This document shows, piece after piece, positions 38,524 through 46,723 of a stretch of DNA of 64,000 nucleotides. Both the position numbers and the translations under genes were made by a program. The notes under the pieces are model-generated. The model was not told where the DNA came from and did not search any database. It was given only the letters and a program-made list of their open reading frames with translations. The first letter of the stretch is position 1; each line of letters opens with the position of its first letter. This DNA is from Yersinia kristensenii (GTDB taxonomy: Bacteria; Pseudomonadota; Gammaproteobacteria; Enterobacterales; Enterobacteriaceae). The DNA lies in assembly GCF_900460525.1 (NCBI RefSeq), contig NZ_UHIY01000001.1, forward strand, positions 3,472,001-3,536,000. Direction: 5' to 3'.

Positions 38524-38604
38524 ATTACTCGACAATGAATAATCAGGGTGCCAACCCCTTGAGCTAATACCTGCTTTGCAGTCACTCTATCGTGGATATT
38601 TATT

Positions 38605-39624
38605 ATGAAACCAGTAAAGTTATTTTTATTTTCATCACTATTTTTAGTATTGCCAAATATGCTATTGGCACATTATGAGGTTAAAAACCCTCAAACCAGT
38701 TTGAGTGAGCTTTCTTTTGATTTAATACATACCTATTGGGATGGTACCAATAACCCACCGACAGCGGGTGATAAAGGTTCTCATATGAGCCATATCAATC
38801 GATGTAAAAGGGCATCGAATACGGTCTCACTTAATACCTGTGTTTTGCGATATAGATTTAGCATGTTGAACTCAAGTGGTGGAATACTGTCTCCGGATAT
38901 TCAAACATATGATGTGGATCTTCGCGGCAATGGTTCTTACGACGATGAATTAATGGATGCTGCCACCCATTACGATGCGGTTAAAGTGGCGATTGCACAT
39001 GGCGTCGCTGTTGATCAACATATTTCAATTTCTCGCGCCAATATTACTTCATTGGCCGGCAGTTCAGGAAAGTTTCGGGTAAGTACCTACGGCGTGGGGA
39101 GTATTTGTAGCAGCAGCACCTCTTGTAGTACGCCGACTCCAGATAGCTATACCACCAGTACCCTCGATCTTGTTCAGCAAAATTTAGATGTTGCCTGTGA
39201 GGCCAAAGCGGAGGGCGCGACCAGCATTGAGAATATCTTAAGTGGTGAACATATCTATTTATATAATAGTAATGCATCGCGACGGTCAGAAAATATTGGT
39301 GCAATTAACTTATCCGTTAACTGTGTTAATTGGTTGCCAACAGCTAAAAGTAAAACTTTGAAGTTTACTATTTCTCCTAATGTGGTCGTGGCGACTGGGA
39401 GCAATACTGAAGTGACATGTGGTGCTTATGTCAATGACATATCAACAACTCAGCCCGGATACACTTTCGCCAAAAATATTAGCATACCCGGCTATGACAG
39501 TATGATAGTGGAATATGATACTGATCCTATTTATTATGGACTATATGTATCGACACCATCCACTACGGCTGAAACATCCCTTGCACTTAACTGTGATCTC
39601 TCTGGAGGATACACACTAAATTAA
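38605..39624 (+). CDS. Secreted protein of unknown family
   Basis: 339 residues. The signal peptide MKPVKLFLFSSLFLVLPNMLLA is followed by a mature region rich in S, T and N. Eight or more cysteines occur (NRCKRAS, LNTCVLR, SICSSSTSCSTP, VACEAK, NCVNW, VTCGAY, NCDLSG) and suggest periplasmic disulfide bonds. The beta-rich segments such as INLSVNCVN, TLKFTISPN and LALNCDLSG resemble fimbrial or adhesin-tip folds, but no known family is recognised. Placed after the adhesin terminator, it may be a cofactor or another surface protein of this locus. Confidence 0.75.
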   Translation: MKPVKLFLFSSLFLVLPNMLLAHYEVKNPQTSLSELSFDLIHTYWDGTNNPPTAGDKGSHMSHINRCKRASNTVSLNTCVLRYRFSMLNSSGGILSPDIQTYDVDLRGNGSYDDELMDAATHYDAVKVAIAHGVAVDQHISISRANITSLAGSSGKFRVSTYGVGSICSSSTSCSTPTPDSYTTSTLDLVQQNLDVACEAKAEGATSIENILSGEHIYLYNSNASRRSENIGAINLSVNCVNWLPTAKSKTLKFTISPNVVVATGSNTEVTCGAYVNDISTTQPGYTFAKNISIPGYDSMIVEYDTDPIYYGLYVSTPSTTAETSLALNCDLSGGYTLN

Positions 39625-39711
39625 TTCTGAATAAAGCATCTGGCAGAGTGGCTGTCTGGTGTCATTCTGCCTAATTAACTGGCTTGCATTAATTTTACGA
39701 ATGAGGTTCTT

Positions 39712-40131
39712 ATGACTGAGGAAATTTCAGCGTTAATTATTGATCAACACCCATTAATTCGGTCTGTAGTGAGGGGGATTATAGAATATAAAGGGGGCAA
39801 GGTTTATGAAACGGGCGGAGAACTCGAATCGATAAAAATGGCCAATATTTACAAACCAAATTTAATTGTGGTGGATTTTGTCGGGTATAAAAGTATCCAG
39901 CTCAATCTTATTCATAAATTAATGATTGTCTCTCCTAAGTCAAAAATACTTATCTATACCTCTTTAATGTCAATTTTTTACTTGAAAAAATGCCTTGAAA
40001 TAGGGGTTCGTGGTTATGTACATAAAAGGGATGAGGTCATTAATCTTGATGGTGCTATTGATGCGGTGATATCGGGCTATTGCTGTTTTCCTCAGAGTGG
40101 ATTGCCGGTGAATACAGAATGTGTCATCTAG
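39712..40131 (+). CDS. Receiver-only response-regulator-like protein
   Basis: 139 residues of receiver domain with no output domain: ALIIDQHPLIRSVVRGII, LIVVDFVGYKS (candidate phospho-acceptor Asp), IYTSLMS and the terminal GVRGYVHKRDE with the conserved lysine. The acidic pair is DQ instead of DD/DE, so metal binding and phosphorylation may be weak. The nearest relatives by eye are NarL/FimZ/EvgA-type receivers. A frameshift that removed an HTH was looked for: the sequence after the stop does not encode one. GAGG precedes the start. Confidence 0.8.
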   Translation: MTEEISALIIDQHPLIRSVVRGIIEYKGGKVYETGGELESIKMANIYKPNLIVVDFVGYKSIQLNLIHKLMIVSPKSKILIYTSLMSIFYLKKCLEIGVRGYVHKRDEVINLDGAIDAVISGYCCFPQSGLPVNTECVI

Positions 40132-40171
40132 CAAATACACTAGAAAATAAAAGTATATTGGAATTAATCCT

Positions 40172-40423
40172 ATGAATAGGTTGGTTTCACTTTCTCTGTC
40201 TTTTTTTTGGTTTTTTTGGCTGTTCTGTTTTTTTAGTTTACTTATTGTTGAGACGTTCCCTGATATTATGAGCCACATACATTCAATTTATTTGGGCGCT
40301 ATTGTATCAGCAGAACTCTATGATTCTCTGATTGCTTTCTCTCTATGGCTATCATTTATTTCTGCCATCATTGCCATGTTTTTTATCGATTTACTTTTCA
40401 AAAAGGTCAGGAATTTTAGCTAA
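40172..40423 (+). CDS. Small two-helix membrane protein
   Basis: 83 residues with two strongly hydrophobic helices (about 5-28, LSLSFFWFFWLFCFFSLLIV, and 50-74, LIAFSLWLSFISAIIAMFFI) and a basic C-terminus KKVRNFS. No family is recognised. It lies 40 bases after the receiver gene and 42 before the LuxR-type gene, so the three are probably one operon. It may be a membrane anchor or sensor part for this regulator set, which is inference. Confidence 0.6.
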   Translation: MNRLVSLSLSFFWFFWLFCFFSLLIVETFPDIMSHIHSIYLGAIVSAELYDSLIAFSLWLSFISAIIAMFFIDLLFKKVRNFS

Positions 40424-40465
40424 ACAAAATTAAATTTATGTGTATTATCAAAGGAAATAAGCGCT

Positions 40466-41122
40466 ATGGAAGATAAGCTTACAATTATTCAACACCCTTG
40501 TTGTTATACCCGGTTTAGCCTGGAGCGTATTCTAAAAAAATTATTAATGAATGAATCGGTAAATATAGTGGCCAGTGTCAGTTCTCTTACTGATTGCTAT
40601 GATAATCTGGTAAAGTTCCCGGAAACTCATTTGGCTATTCTGAGTTTACGAGGTGAAGATTATACCTCTGGCGATAGTCTTAGTCTGGTTGTCGACTGGT
40701 TACGAATACACCGCCCAAATTGTCGTGTGATTATTATCGCCGAAGAGTTTTGTGTCTCTCTGGTAAGGCAGTTCTTTTCCGGCGTCCCCCAAGTTTATGC
40801 TGTTATTGCGCAAAATGAGTCTGTTAGTCAATTTATCACTCAACTAAACCGGGTATTCTCAAGCTCCATGGCGCTGAGTAGGAAACTGCCCTGTGTATTA
40901 TCGAAGCGCGAACGAACGGTACTGGCTTTATTGCTGCAAGGCAAATCAAACAATGACATTGCGGATCATTTGCAATTAAGTAATAAAACTATCAGCTATC
41001 ATAAGCGCAGTGCTCTGGGTAAATTAGGCATCCCCACCTTACAACCAATGTTAATGAACTCAGGAATTGTCTCGCAGCTATTGGAGAATATCAGTGCCGA
41101 ACCGCAATACGCGACAGCTTAA
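40466..41122 (+). CDS. RcsA-like LuxR-family transcription regulator
   Basis: 218 residues. The C-terminal LuxR/GerE helix-turn-helix is LSKRERTVLALLLQGKSNNDIADHLQLSNKTISYHKRSALGKLG. The N-terminal pseudo-receiver begins TIIQHPCCYTRFSLERIL, similar to CSYTRLGLTGYL of RcsA. The expected phospho-acceptor position reads AILSLRG, so it lacks the aspartate. It probably acts as a non-phosphorylated or heterodimeric regulator. AAGGA precedes the start. Confidence 0.85.
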   Translation: MEDKLTIIQHPCCYTRFSLERILKKLLMNESVNIVASVSSLTDCYDNLVKFPETHLAILSLRGEDYTSGDSLSLVVDWLRIHRPNCRVIIIAEEFCVSLVRQFFSGVPQVYAVIAQNESVSQFITQLNRVFSSSMALSRKLPCVLSKRERTVLALLLQGKSNNDIADHLQLSNKTISYHKRSALGKLGIPTLQPMLMNSGIVSQLLENISAEPQYATA

Positions 41123-41207
41123 TATTCTGATGAGTTAGACGATAAAAATAGATTATTACGACTATTTGGTTGATATTGAGAGCCGCTAAGTAGCACTCAA
41201 TAATGAT

Positions 41208-41239
41208 AGACAGGCCACTGTGACCGCAGTAGCCTGTCT
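41208..41239. repeat. Inverted repeat after the LuxR gene
   Basis: AGACAGGC pairs with GCCTGTCT; inner CACTG and CAGT segments can also pair. There is no T-run, so it may be a weak terminator or a boundary remnant. Confidence 0.45.
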
Positions 41240-41270
41240 TGAACGATAAAAGAACCCTTCAAGACGTGTT

Positions 41271-41375
41271 TTAATCAGATTTTTCAAACATAGAACTTCG
41301 TTGTTCCATCTCACGCGCTTTCTCTACAAATTCTGGTTGTGCGGCTTCTATGTAGGCAACGACTTTATCTGTCAT
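41271..41375 (-). other. Possible small ORF or gene remnant
   Basis: A 34-codon ORF starting MTDKVVAYIEAAQPEF and ending MFEKSD, strongly helical and gene-like in composition. The frame continues upstream (LNYLDNKFG) to a stop, with no good ribosome site. Either a tiny gene or the 3' end of one that was lost when the region was rearranged. The remainder of 41376-41637 holds the rluB leader and no other gene. Confidence 0.3.
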
Positions 41376-41637
41376 CCCAAATTTATTATCGAGATAGTTA
41401 AGTGTTATAGATTAACGACATTTCCGGGGCGCAGATACTTTTTGAATCCCTGACTGTGAAATTAGTGTAATATGTGCGGTCACGAACCAGCGTGTGGCGG
41501 CGTCTGCGTGACTATCACGACGGCATGCTGTGTTCCGAAATGTATTACAATCAATGAGTTCTGCTTGATTGTGAGCTTAACTTATTGATTACAATATATA
41601 ACACGACGCCTGTGAAGGCGACATTAGAGGTTGCTCA

Positions 41638-42687
41638 ATGAGCGAGAAGTCAGAAGACCAAAAGTTACCCAACGTAAAGTCACCTAGCCCTAAACCGCAG
41701 GAAGACAAAGTTGTGGGCGAAAAAACAAAAGTTGTGGGTGAAAAATTACAGAAAATCTTGGCTCGGGCCGGTCATGGTTCACGTCGAGAAATCGAAACAA
41801 TCATCCAACAAGGCCGCGTCAGCGTTGATGGTAAGATATCAAAGTTGGGCGACCGTGTTGAAGTCACACAGGCCACGAAAATTCGCCTGGACGGCCATCT
41901 TCTTTCTATTAAAGAATCTGAAGAGGCTGTGTGCCGTGTTCTGGCATATTACAAGCCGGAAGGTGAACTCTGTACTCGTAATGATCCAGAAGGTCGCCCA
42001 ACGGTGTTTGATCGTCTGCCTAAACTGCGCGGTTCGCGTTGGGTTGCGGTAGGGCGTTTGGACGTCAATACCTCCGGTTTATTGCTGTTTACCACCGATG
42101 GTGAACTGGCCAACCGCTTGATGCACCCCAGCCGTGAAGTTGAACGCGAATATGCGGTACGCGTGTTTGGTCAAATCGATGACGAAAAAATCAAGCAACT
42201 TAGCCGTGGTGTTCAATTGGAAGATGGCCCTGCGGCATTCCGCACCATTAGTTTCCAAGGCGGAGAAGGGATTAATCAGTGGTATAACGTCACCTTGACC
42301 GAAGGGCGCAACCGCGAAGTTCGCCGCTTGTGGGAAGCTGTCGGTGTACAAGTTAGCCGTCTGATCCGTGTACGTTATGGTGATATCAATCTGCCAAAAG
42401 GCCTGCCTCGTGGCGGTTGGACTGAATTGGATTTGAAAGCCACCAATTACCTACGCGAGCTGGTAGAGCTGGATTCTGAAACAGTCAGTAAATTGCCTGT
42501 TGAGAAAGACAGACGCCGAGTCAAAGCGAATCAAATTCGTCGTGCGGTTAAACGCCATACTGAAGTCGCAGGCCGTCAGGTTGCCGGTCGTCAAGGTTCA
42601 GCCCGTAAAAGTTCTACCCGTCAACATGCAGGTAATGCAGCTCCAGCAGCCGCTACCGGGCGTCGTGGGTCTAACAAGCGCGGATAA
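41638..42687 (+). CDS. rluB: 23S rRNA pseudouridine(2605) synthase RluB
   Basis: 349 residues. An S4 RNA-binding domain ([31 protein letters not shown]) is followed by the RsuA-type catalytic domain with Asp in [12 protein letters not shown] and [25 protein letters not shown]. It isomerises U2605 in helix 93 of 23S rRNA. A lysine-rich N-terminal extension of about 35 residues and a basic, low-complexity C-terminal tail ([16 protein letters not shown]) make it longer than the 291 residues of E. coli. Start at ATG 41638 is backed by AGAGG seven bases upstream. Confidence 0.96.
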   Translation: MSEKSEDQKLPNVKSPSPKPQEDKVVGEKTKVVGEKLQKILARAGHGSRREIETIIQQGRVSVDGKISKLGDRVEVTQATKIRLDGHLLSIKESEEAVCRVLAYYKPEGELCTRNDPEGRPTVFDRLPKLRGSRWVAVGRLDVNTSGLLLFTTDGELANRLMHPSREVEREYAVRVFGQIDDEKIKQLSRGVQLEDGPAAFRTISFQGGEGINQWYNVTLTEGRNREVRRLWEAVGVQVSRLIRVRYGDINLPKGLPRGGWTELDLKATNYLRELVELDSETVSKLPVEKDRRRVKANQIRRAVKRHTEVAGRQVAGRQGSARKSSTRQHAGNAAPAAATGRRGSNKRG

Positions 42688-42693
42688 GTTATC

Positions 42694-42721
42694 TATGGGA
42701 AGGGATCATTTCCTTCCCATA
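42694..42721 (+). terminator. Hairpin after rluB
   Basis: TATGGGAAGG pairs with CCTTCCCATA around GATCATTT. The T-run is poor, so it may be a stabilising 3' hairpin. Confidence 0.5.
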
Positions 42722-42951
42722 ATTAATTGCATGCATTCCTTTACCCCTTTCTCAACTATTCCTTTTTTCTCCCTGTAGTATAACAAACTTACTTTGTTTC
42801 TTTCGAAAGCATAAATTACCTATAAAAAATGGTTTTACAGCATATACATATCATCAACCAAGGTTTGATAGCGCTGGTCTCGGGATATTCGGTGTGGCTA
42901 CATTGCTCTTGGGGAATCCCCCATCGGATTTAAAATCTCAGGAGCATTAAC

Positions 42952-43236
42952 ATGAAAAAATCACTGTTAACCACCAGCGCCGCTATTTTATTTGTTGTTG
43001 GCACCGGATTTTCCTCTGTGACTTATGCTTGTAGTGGCCCTCACTCGCATTACGGTGACATTTGTGAAAAGACCTGTGGTCCGCTTTCAGAACCGTGGAA
43101 AACAATCTGCTATTTTGGTGGTACACAGCATAAAGGCCAGCCGTCGAGCCAAGTGGCTCCGGGGATGGGAACGTTAGCTCCCGCCCTTGGGACACTGACG
43201 CCGCCAAAGATACCTATGACGCCACTTGAGAAGTGA
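42952..43236 (+). CDS. Small exported cysteine- and proline-rich protein
   Basis: 94 residues. A signal peptide ends near VTYA, and the mature part begins CSGPHSHYGDICEKTCGPLSE with four cysteines spaced for two disulfides, then a Pro/Gly/Thr tail (LAPALGTLTPPKIPMTP). AGGAG precedes the ATG and a terminator follows, so it looks like an independent gene. No family is recognised. A periplasmic or surface peptide is the likely location. Confidence 0.7.
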   Translation: MKKSLLTTSAAILFVVGTGFSSVTYACSGPHSHYGDICEKTCGPLSEPWKTICYFGGTQHKGQPSSQVAPGMGTLAPALGTLTPPKIPMTPLEK

Positions 43237-43293
43237 TGAGAAATCAATATGGGTGAGTGAAGTTTGGATGTCATTATCACTCTAAAGCTAATA

Positions 43294-43326
43294 ATGCCGT
43301 GGATATTCTCTCCGCGGCACCTTTTT
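43294..43326 (+). terminator. Terminator after the small exported protein
   Basis: TGCCGTGG pairs with CCGCGGCA (one G-U) around ATATTCTCT and is followed by CCTTTTTG. Confidence 0.75.
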
Positions 43327-43347
43327 GAGTTGAATGATTGCTGAAAA

Positions 43348-43938
43348 TTACCAGTCAATACCTTGCTGTGCCTTAATTCCGGCATCAAAAGCATGTTTCA
43401 CCGGGCGTAATTCACTGACGGTATCCGCCAGTTCCAATAGATCTCGATGGCAACCACGGCCAGTAATTATCACTGTTTGATGAGCAGGGCGCTGTTTTAG
43501 CGCGTCCACCACGTCATCCAGTGATAGGTAGTCATAAGCGACCATATAAGTCAGTTCATCCAGTACCACTAAATCTAAGGCAGGATCCGCTAACATCCGC
43601 CGTGCGTGTTGCCAGGCCTCCTGACAAGCCGCAGTATCTGTTGCTCTATTTTGTGTATTCCAGGTAAACCCAGTGGCCATCACCTGAAACTCAACACCAT
43701 GTTGTTGCAGCAGATTTTTCTCGCCGTTCGGCCATTCACCTTTAATAAACTGTATGACACCTGCTTTCAATCCATGACCAACAGCACGGGTCACGGTACC
43801 AAATGCGGCGGTGGTCTTACCTTTGCCATTCCCGGTAAAAATAATCAAGATGCCGCGAGTTTCTTGCGCTGCTGCAATCCGTGACTCAACCTTTTCTTTT
43901 ATTTTTTGTTGGCGTTGCTGGTGGCGTTCTTCAGACAT
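43348..43938 (-). CDS. btuR: Cob(I)yrinic acid a,c-diamide adenosyltransferase
   Basis: 196 residues. The P-loop GNGKGKTTAAFGTV binds ATP; other family blocks are GVIQFIKGEWPNGE, LDLVVLDELTYM and VIITGRGCHRDLLELADTVSELRPVKHAFDAGIKAQQGIDW. It adenosylates corrinoids for coenzyme B12 assembly or salvage in the cytoplasm. It follows yciK by 11 bases on the same strand and is probably co-transcribed with it as in E. coli. Confidence 0.96.
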   Translation of the reverse strand: MSEERHQQRQQKIKEKVESRIAAAQETRGILIIFTGNGKGKTTAAFGTVTRAVGHGLKAGVIQFIKGEWPNGEKNLLQQHGVEFQVMATGFTWNTQNRATDTAACQEAWQHARRMLADPALDLVVLDELTYMVAYDYLSLDDVVDALKQRPAHQTVIITGRGCHRDLLELADTVSELRPVKHAFDAGIKAQQGIDW

Positions 43939-43949
43939 GAAACATTCCT

Positions 43950-44711
43950 TTATTCTGCGGGGCCGGGTTTACGGCCAGGTTGTGCATCGAAACTGATACC
44001 CGTCTTTCTGCGGCTATCGTCGCCCATCAAGTAGAGATACAGTGGCATAATCTCCGCTGGTGTTTTTAACTTACTGGCATCTTCATCCGGGAAAGCGTTC
44101 GCCCGCATCTGCGTGCGCGTTCCCCCTGGATTAATGCAATTAACCCTCAGGTTAGCGTGTTTATATTCTTCGGAAAGCACTTGCATCATGCCCTCAGTGG
44201 CAAATTTTGACACGGCATAAGCTCCCCATCCGGCTCTGCCCTGACGACCAACACTGGAACTGGTAAAAACTAAAGAGGCACTGGGCGATTTCAATAGTAA
44301 TGGTAAAAGTGCTTGGGTGAGCATAAATGTTGCATTGACATTCACTTGCATGACTTCTTGCCAGACGGTGATATCTTGCTCGACCATCGGGGCTATCTCA
44401 CCTAATAAACCGGCATTATGCAATACACCGTCCAGAGACGGAACCTGCTGGCTAAGCGTCTCCGCCAATTGTTGGCAATCTGTCACGCTGGCATGCAGCA
44501 AATCCAGTTCGCAAACGGTAGCCAGTTGACCACCGGCCGCGGAAATTTGTTGCTGTACAGCAACCAGCTTGTGCCGGGTTCGGCCGACGAGAATCAAGCG
44601 AGCACCAAAACGTGCATAAGTCAGAGCCGCTTCGCGACCAATGCCATCACCTGCACCCGTCACTAAAATAGTGCGATTATCGAGCAGGTCGTGTTTAGGT
44701 TGGTAATGCAT
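43950..44711 (-). CDS. yciK: YciK, short-chain dehydrogenase/reductase
   Basis: 253 residues. The SDR cofactor motif is TGAGDGIG (about 19-26), the catalytic serine lies in FTSSSVGRQGRAGWGAY and the Y-x-x-x-K is AYAVSKFA. Ends LRVNCINPGGTRTQMRA. E. coli YciK is an oxidoreductase of uncertain physiological substrate. It starts a two-gene unit with btuR and diverges from sohB. Confidence 0.95.
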   Translation of the reverse strand: MHYQPKHDLLDNRTILVTGAGDGIGREAALTYARFGARLILVGRTRHKLVAVQQQISAAGGQLATVCELDLLHASVTDCQQLAETLSQQVPSLDGVLHNAGLLGEIAPMVEQDITVWQEVMQVNVNATFMLTQALLPLLLKSPSASLVFTSSSVGRQGRAGWGAYAVSKFATEGMMQVLSEEYKHANLRVNCINPGGTRTQMRANAFPDEDASKLKTPAEIMPLYLYLMGDDSRRKTGISFDAQPGRKPGPAE

Positions 44712-44882
44712 AATTATTCCTTTTACGGGCGGCGGGAATTGAGCTCTTATGTGCCGCGATATCTCTTACATTCTTATATTTAAGCGAAACCAATGCAATT
44801 TTTCATTTGGGCAAGACGGCGGCTTAAGGGTTCGCTAGAATGCAGGTATCTCTTTAATAGCAGATGAATAAAGGCGGTATTT

Positions 44883-45929
44883 GTGGAGTTATTTTCTCTA
44901 TACGGATTGTTTCTCGCTAAAGTCGTGACCATTGTGGTCGCAATCGGTGCGGTAGTATTACTGGTTGTCAGCCAAGGAATGAGGAAACAAGGGCAACGGG
45001 GAGAACTCAATCTGGTTGATCTGGGTGAGCAATATAAGGAAATGCAACGTGAAATGCGCTTGGCTCGCCTGAGCCATGTTGAGCAAAAAGCCTGGGTCAA
45101 GGAATTTAAAAAGCAGCAAAAATCTGATCAAAAACTCAAGAAGCAACGCGCTAAATCGGGCGCGGTAGCTGCTGTCAAACCTTGCCTGTATGTCATTGAC
45201 TTCAAAGGGAGTATTGATGCCCATGAAGTCACTTCATTGCGCGAAGAAATTTCTGCGGTGTTGGCAGTGGCGACGGCTCAGGATGAAGTGTTGCTAAGAC
45301 TGGAAAGCCCTGGTGGTGTGGTACACGGCTATGGTCTGGCGGCGTCGCAATTGGAGCGTCTGCGTCACAAAGGTATTCGTCTGACTGTTGCGGTGGATAA
45401 AGTTGCCGCCAGTGGCGGGTATATGATGGCCTGTGTTGCTGACCGCATTATTAGCGCACCGTTCGCCATTATTGGTTCTATTGGCGTCGTTGCCCAAATA
45501 CCCAACTTCCATCGTTTACTGAAAAAGAACGATATTGATGTTGAGCTGCATACTGCCGGTGAATTTAAGCGAACTCTGACATTGTTTGGGGAAAATACTG
45601 AGCAAGGGCGCGAAAAATTCCGGGAAGATTTGAATGAAACGCATCTGCTATTTAAGCAGTTTGTCCAGCAACAACGGCCTTCTTTGGATATCGATGCAGT
45701 TGCAACAGGCGAACATTGGTTTGGTACCCAAGCCAAAGAGAAAGGGTTGGTTGATGCCATTGGTACCAGTGATGATTTTCTGATTGCTGAAATGGATAAT
45801 CATGAAGTTATTGGTGTGCGTTATTCACGCCGTAAACGGTTAATGGATCGCTTTACCGGTAGTGTCGCAGAAAGTGCGGATCGTCTATTATTACGTTGGT
45901 GGCAGCGCGGTGAAAAACCCCTGTTATAA
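44883..45929 (+). CDS. sohB: Inner-membrane protease SohB
   Basis: 348 residues from GTG 44883 (MELFSLYGLFLAKVVTI, as in E. coli). One N-terminal membrane anchor, a basic linker, then a SppA-type serine protease domain with catalytic Ser in VDKVAASGGYMMACVAD and Lys near ELHTAGEFKRTLTLFGENTEQGREKF. It is thought to face the periplasm and degrade misfolded proteins. The Ser-Lys dyad is intact. A bidirectional terminator separates it from yciN. Confidence 0.95.
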   Translation: MELFSLYGLFLAKVVTIVVAIGAVVLLVVSQGMRKQGQRGELNLVDLGEQYKEMQREMRLARLSHVEQKAWVKEFKKQQKSDQKLKKQRAKSGAVAAVKPCLYVIDFKGSIDAHEVTSLREEISAVLAVATAQDEVLLRLESPGGVVHGYGLAASQLERLRHKGIRLTVAVDKVAASGGYMMACVADRIISAPFAIIGSIGVVAQIPNFHRLLKKNDIDVELHTAGEFKRTLTLFGENTEQGREKFREDLNETHLLFKQFVQQQRPSLDIDAVATGEHWFGTQAKEKGLVDAIGTSDDFLIAEMDNHEVIGVRYSRRKRLMDRFTGSVAESADRLLLRWWQRGEKPLL

Positions 45930-45953
45930 GCGGATATAAAGCGAATTTGATGT

Positions 45954-45985
45954 AAAAAAAACAGGGGCGTGGCCCCTGTTTTTTT
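45954..45985. terminator. Bidirectional terminator between sohB and yciN
   Basis: AACAGGGGC and GCCCCTGTT around GTG, with A-run before and T-run after. Confidence 0.95.
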
Positions 45986-46032
45986 GCTCAACCACTAAAA
46001 GATAACGCAGTAAAAAAAAGAATAATCTGCCA

Positions 46033-46287
46033 TTAGTCGATTAAATGATATTTAGCAGACAACACGTGCGCGAGATGTTTAAACATATTAAATACGGCGG
46101 TTGTTTTGGCTGTAGGTAAGCCTTGCTCATCGAGAAAGAATTCCCCACGAAATACTAAAACGGGGCCTTTTTGCTCAACTTCAGTGGCTTTCATCCCATG
46201 CAGATAATCTTCATGTTGACGAATAATCTCATTAGCTTCTGCCAATAATTTATTACGTTCAATCGGTGTTGTGTTTCCGAGCATCAT
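46033..46287 (-). CDS. yciN: YciN family protein
   Basis: 84 residues, nearly the E. coli length (83). Conserved blocks are [64 protein letters not shown] small soluble protein of unknown function, convergent with sohB and divergent from topA, as in E. coli. Confidence 0.95.
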   Translation of the reverse strand: MMLGNTTPIERNKLLAEANEIIRQHEDYLHGMKATEVEQKGPVLVFRGEFFLDEQGLPTAKTTAVFNMFKHLAHVLSAKYHLID

Positions 46288-46723
46288 ATTTCCTCAATAC
46301 AATTATATTTCCTCACCACAAGGTGATTTCTCTTACTATTGTACTGTGGGTTAGCATTTGTTCGCAAACCGACTAAGGTTTATTCGAGCTACTGGTAGGT
46401 TTGTTATCACAATTGGATAAATTCAGATTCCGAGCTAATTAGGTTGCGCGTCGCTTTTTATCAGGTACAGTGTGGGATTTTATACTATTAGGTGGAAGGT
46501 TTTGTTGACGCCATGGGGCAGAATTCACTGCTGTTACACTGGGCGCAGACAAAGATTTTGACAGATCGTCAACTGGGCTTCGGAAAGCGCTTTTATGGCT
46601 CCGATCAAAAAAACAGGTTGATCTCCTGAAAAAGTACCGCAATATAAAAAAGAGATTCAGAATGCCGCGGTACGGCAAGATAAAAACCTTCTTTTAGAAG
46701 AAATAATTTAGGTAAAGGTAATT
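46288..46723. other. topA promoter region
   Basis: About 440 bases, expected to hold several topA promoters as in E. coli. TTTATACTAT near 46478 is a plausible -10. A 79-codon antisense frame (46439-46678) lacks family resemblance and a ribosome site and is not called. Confidence 0.5.

Noticed and set aside
39712..40131. Frameshifted full response regulator
   Set aside because: The sequence after the stop does not encode a helix-turn-helix in any frame; the next gene is a membrane protein, so the receiver-only form appears genuine.
46439..46678. 79-codon antisense ORF upstream of topA
   Set aside because: Falls in the expected topA promoter region, shows no conserved pattern and lacks a ribosome site.
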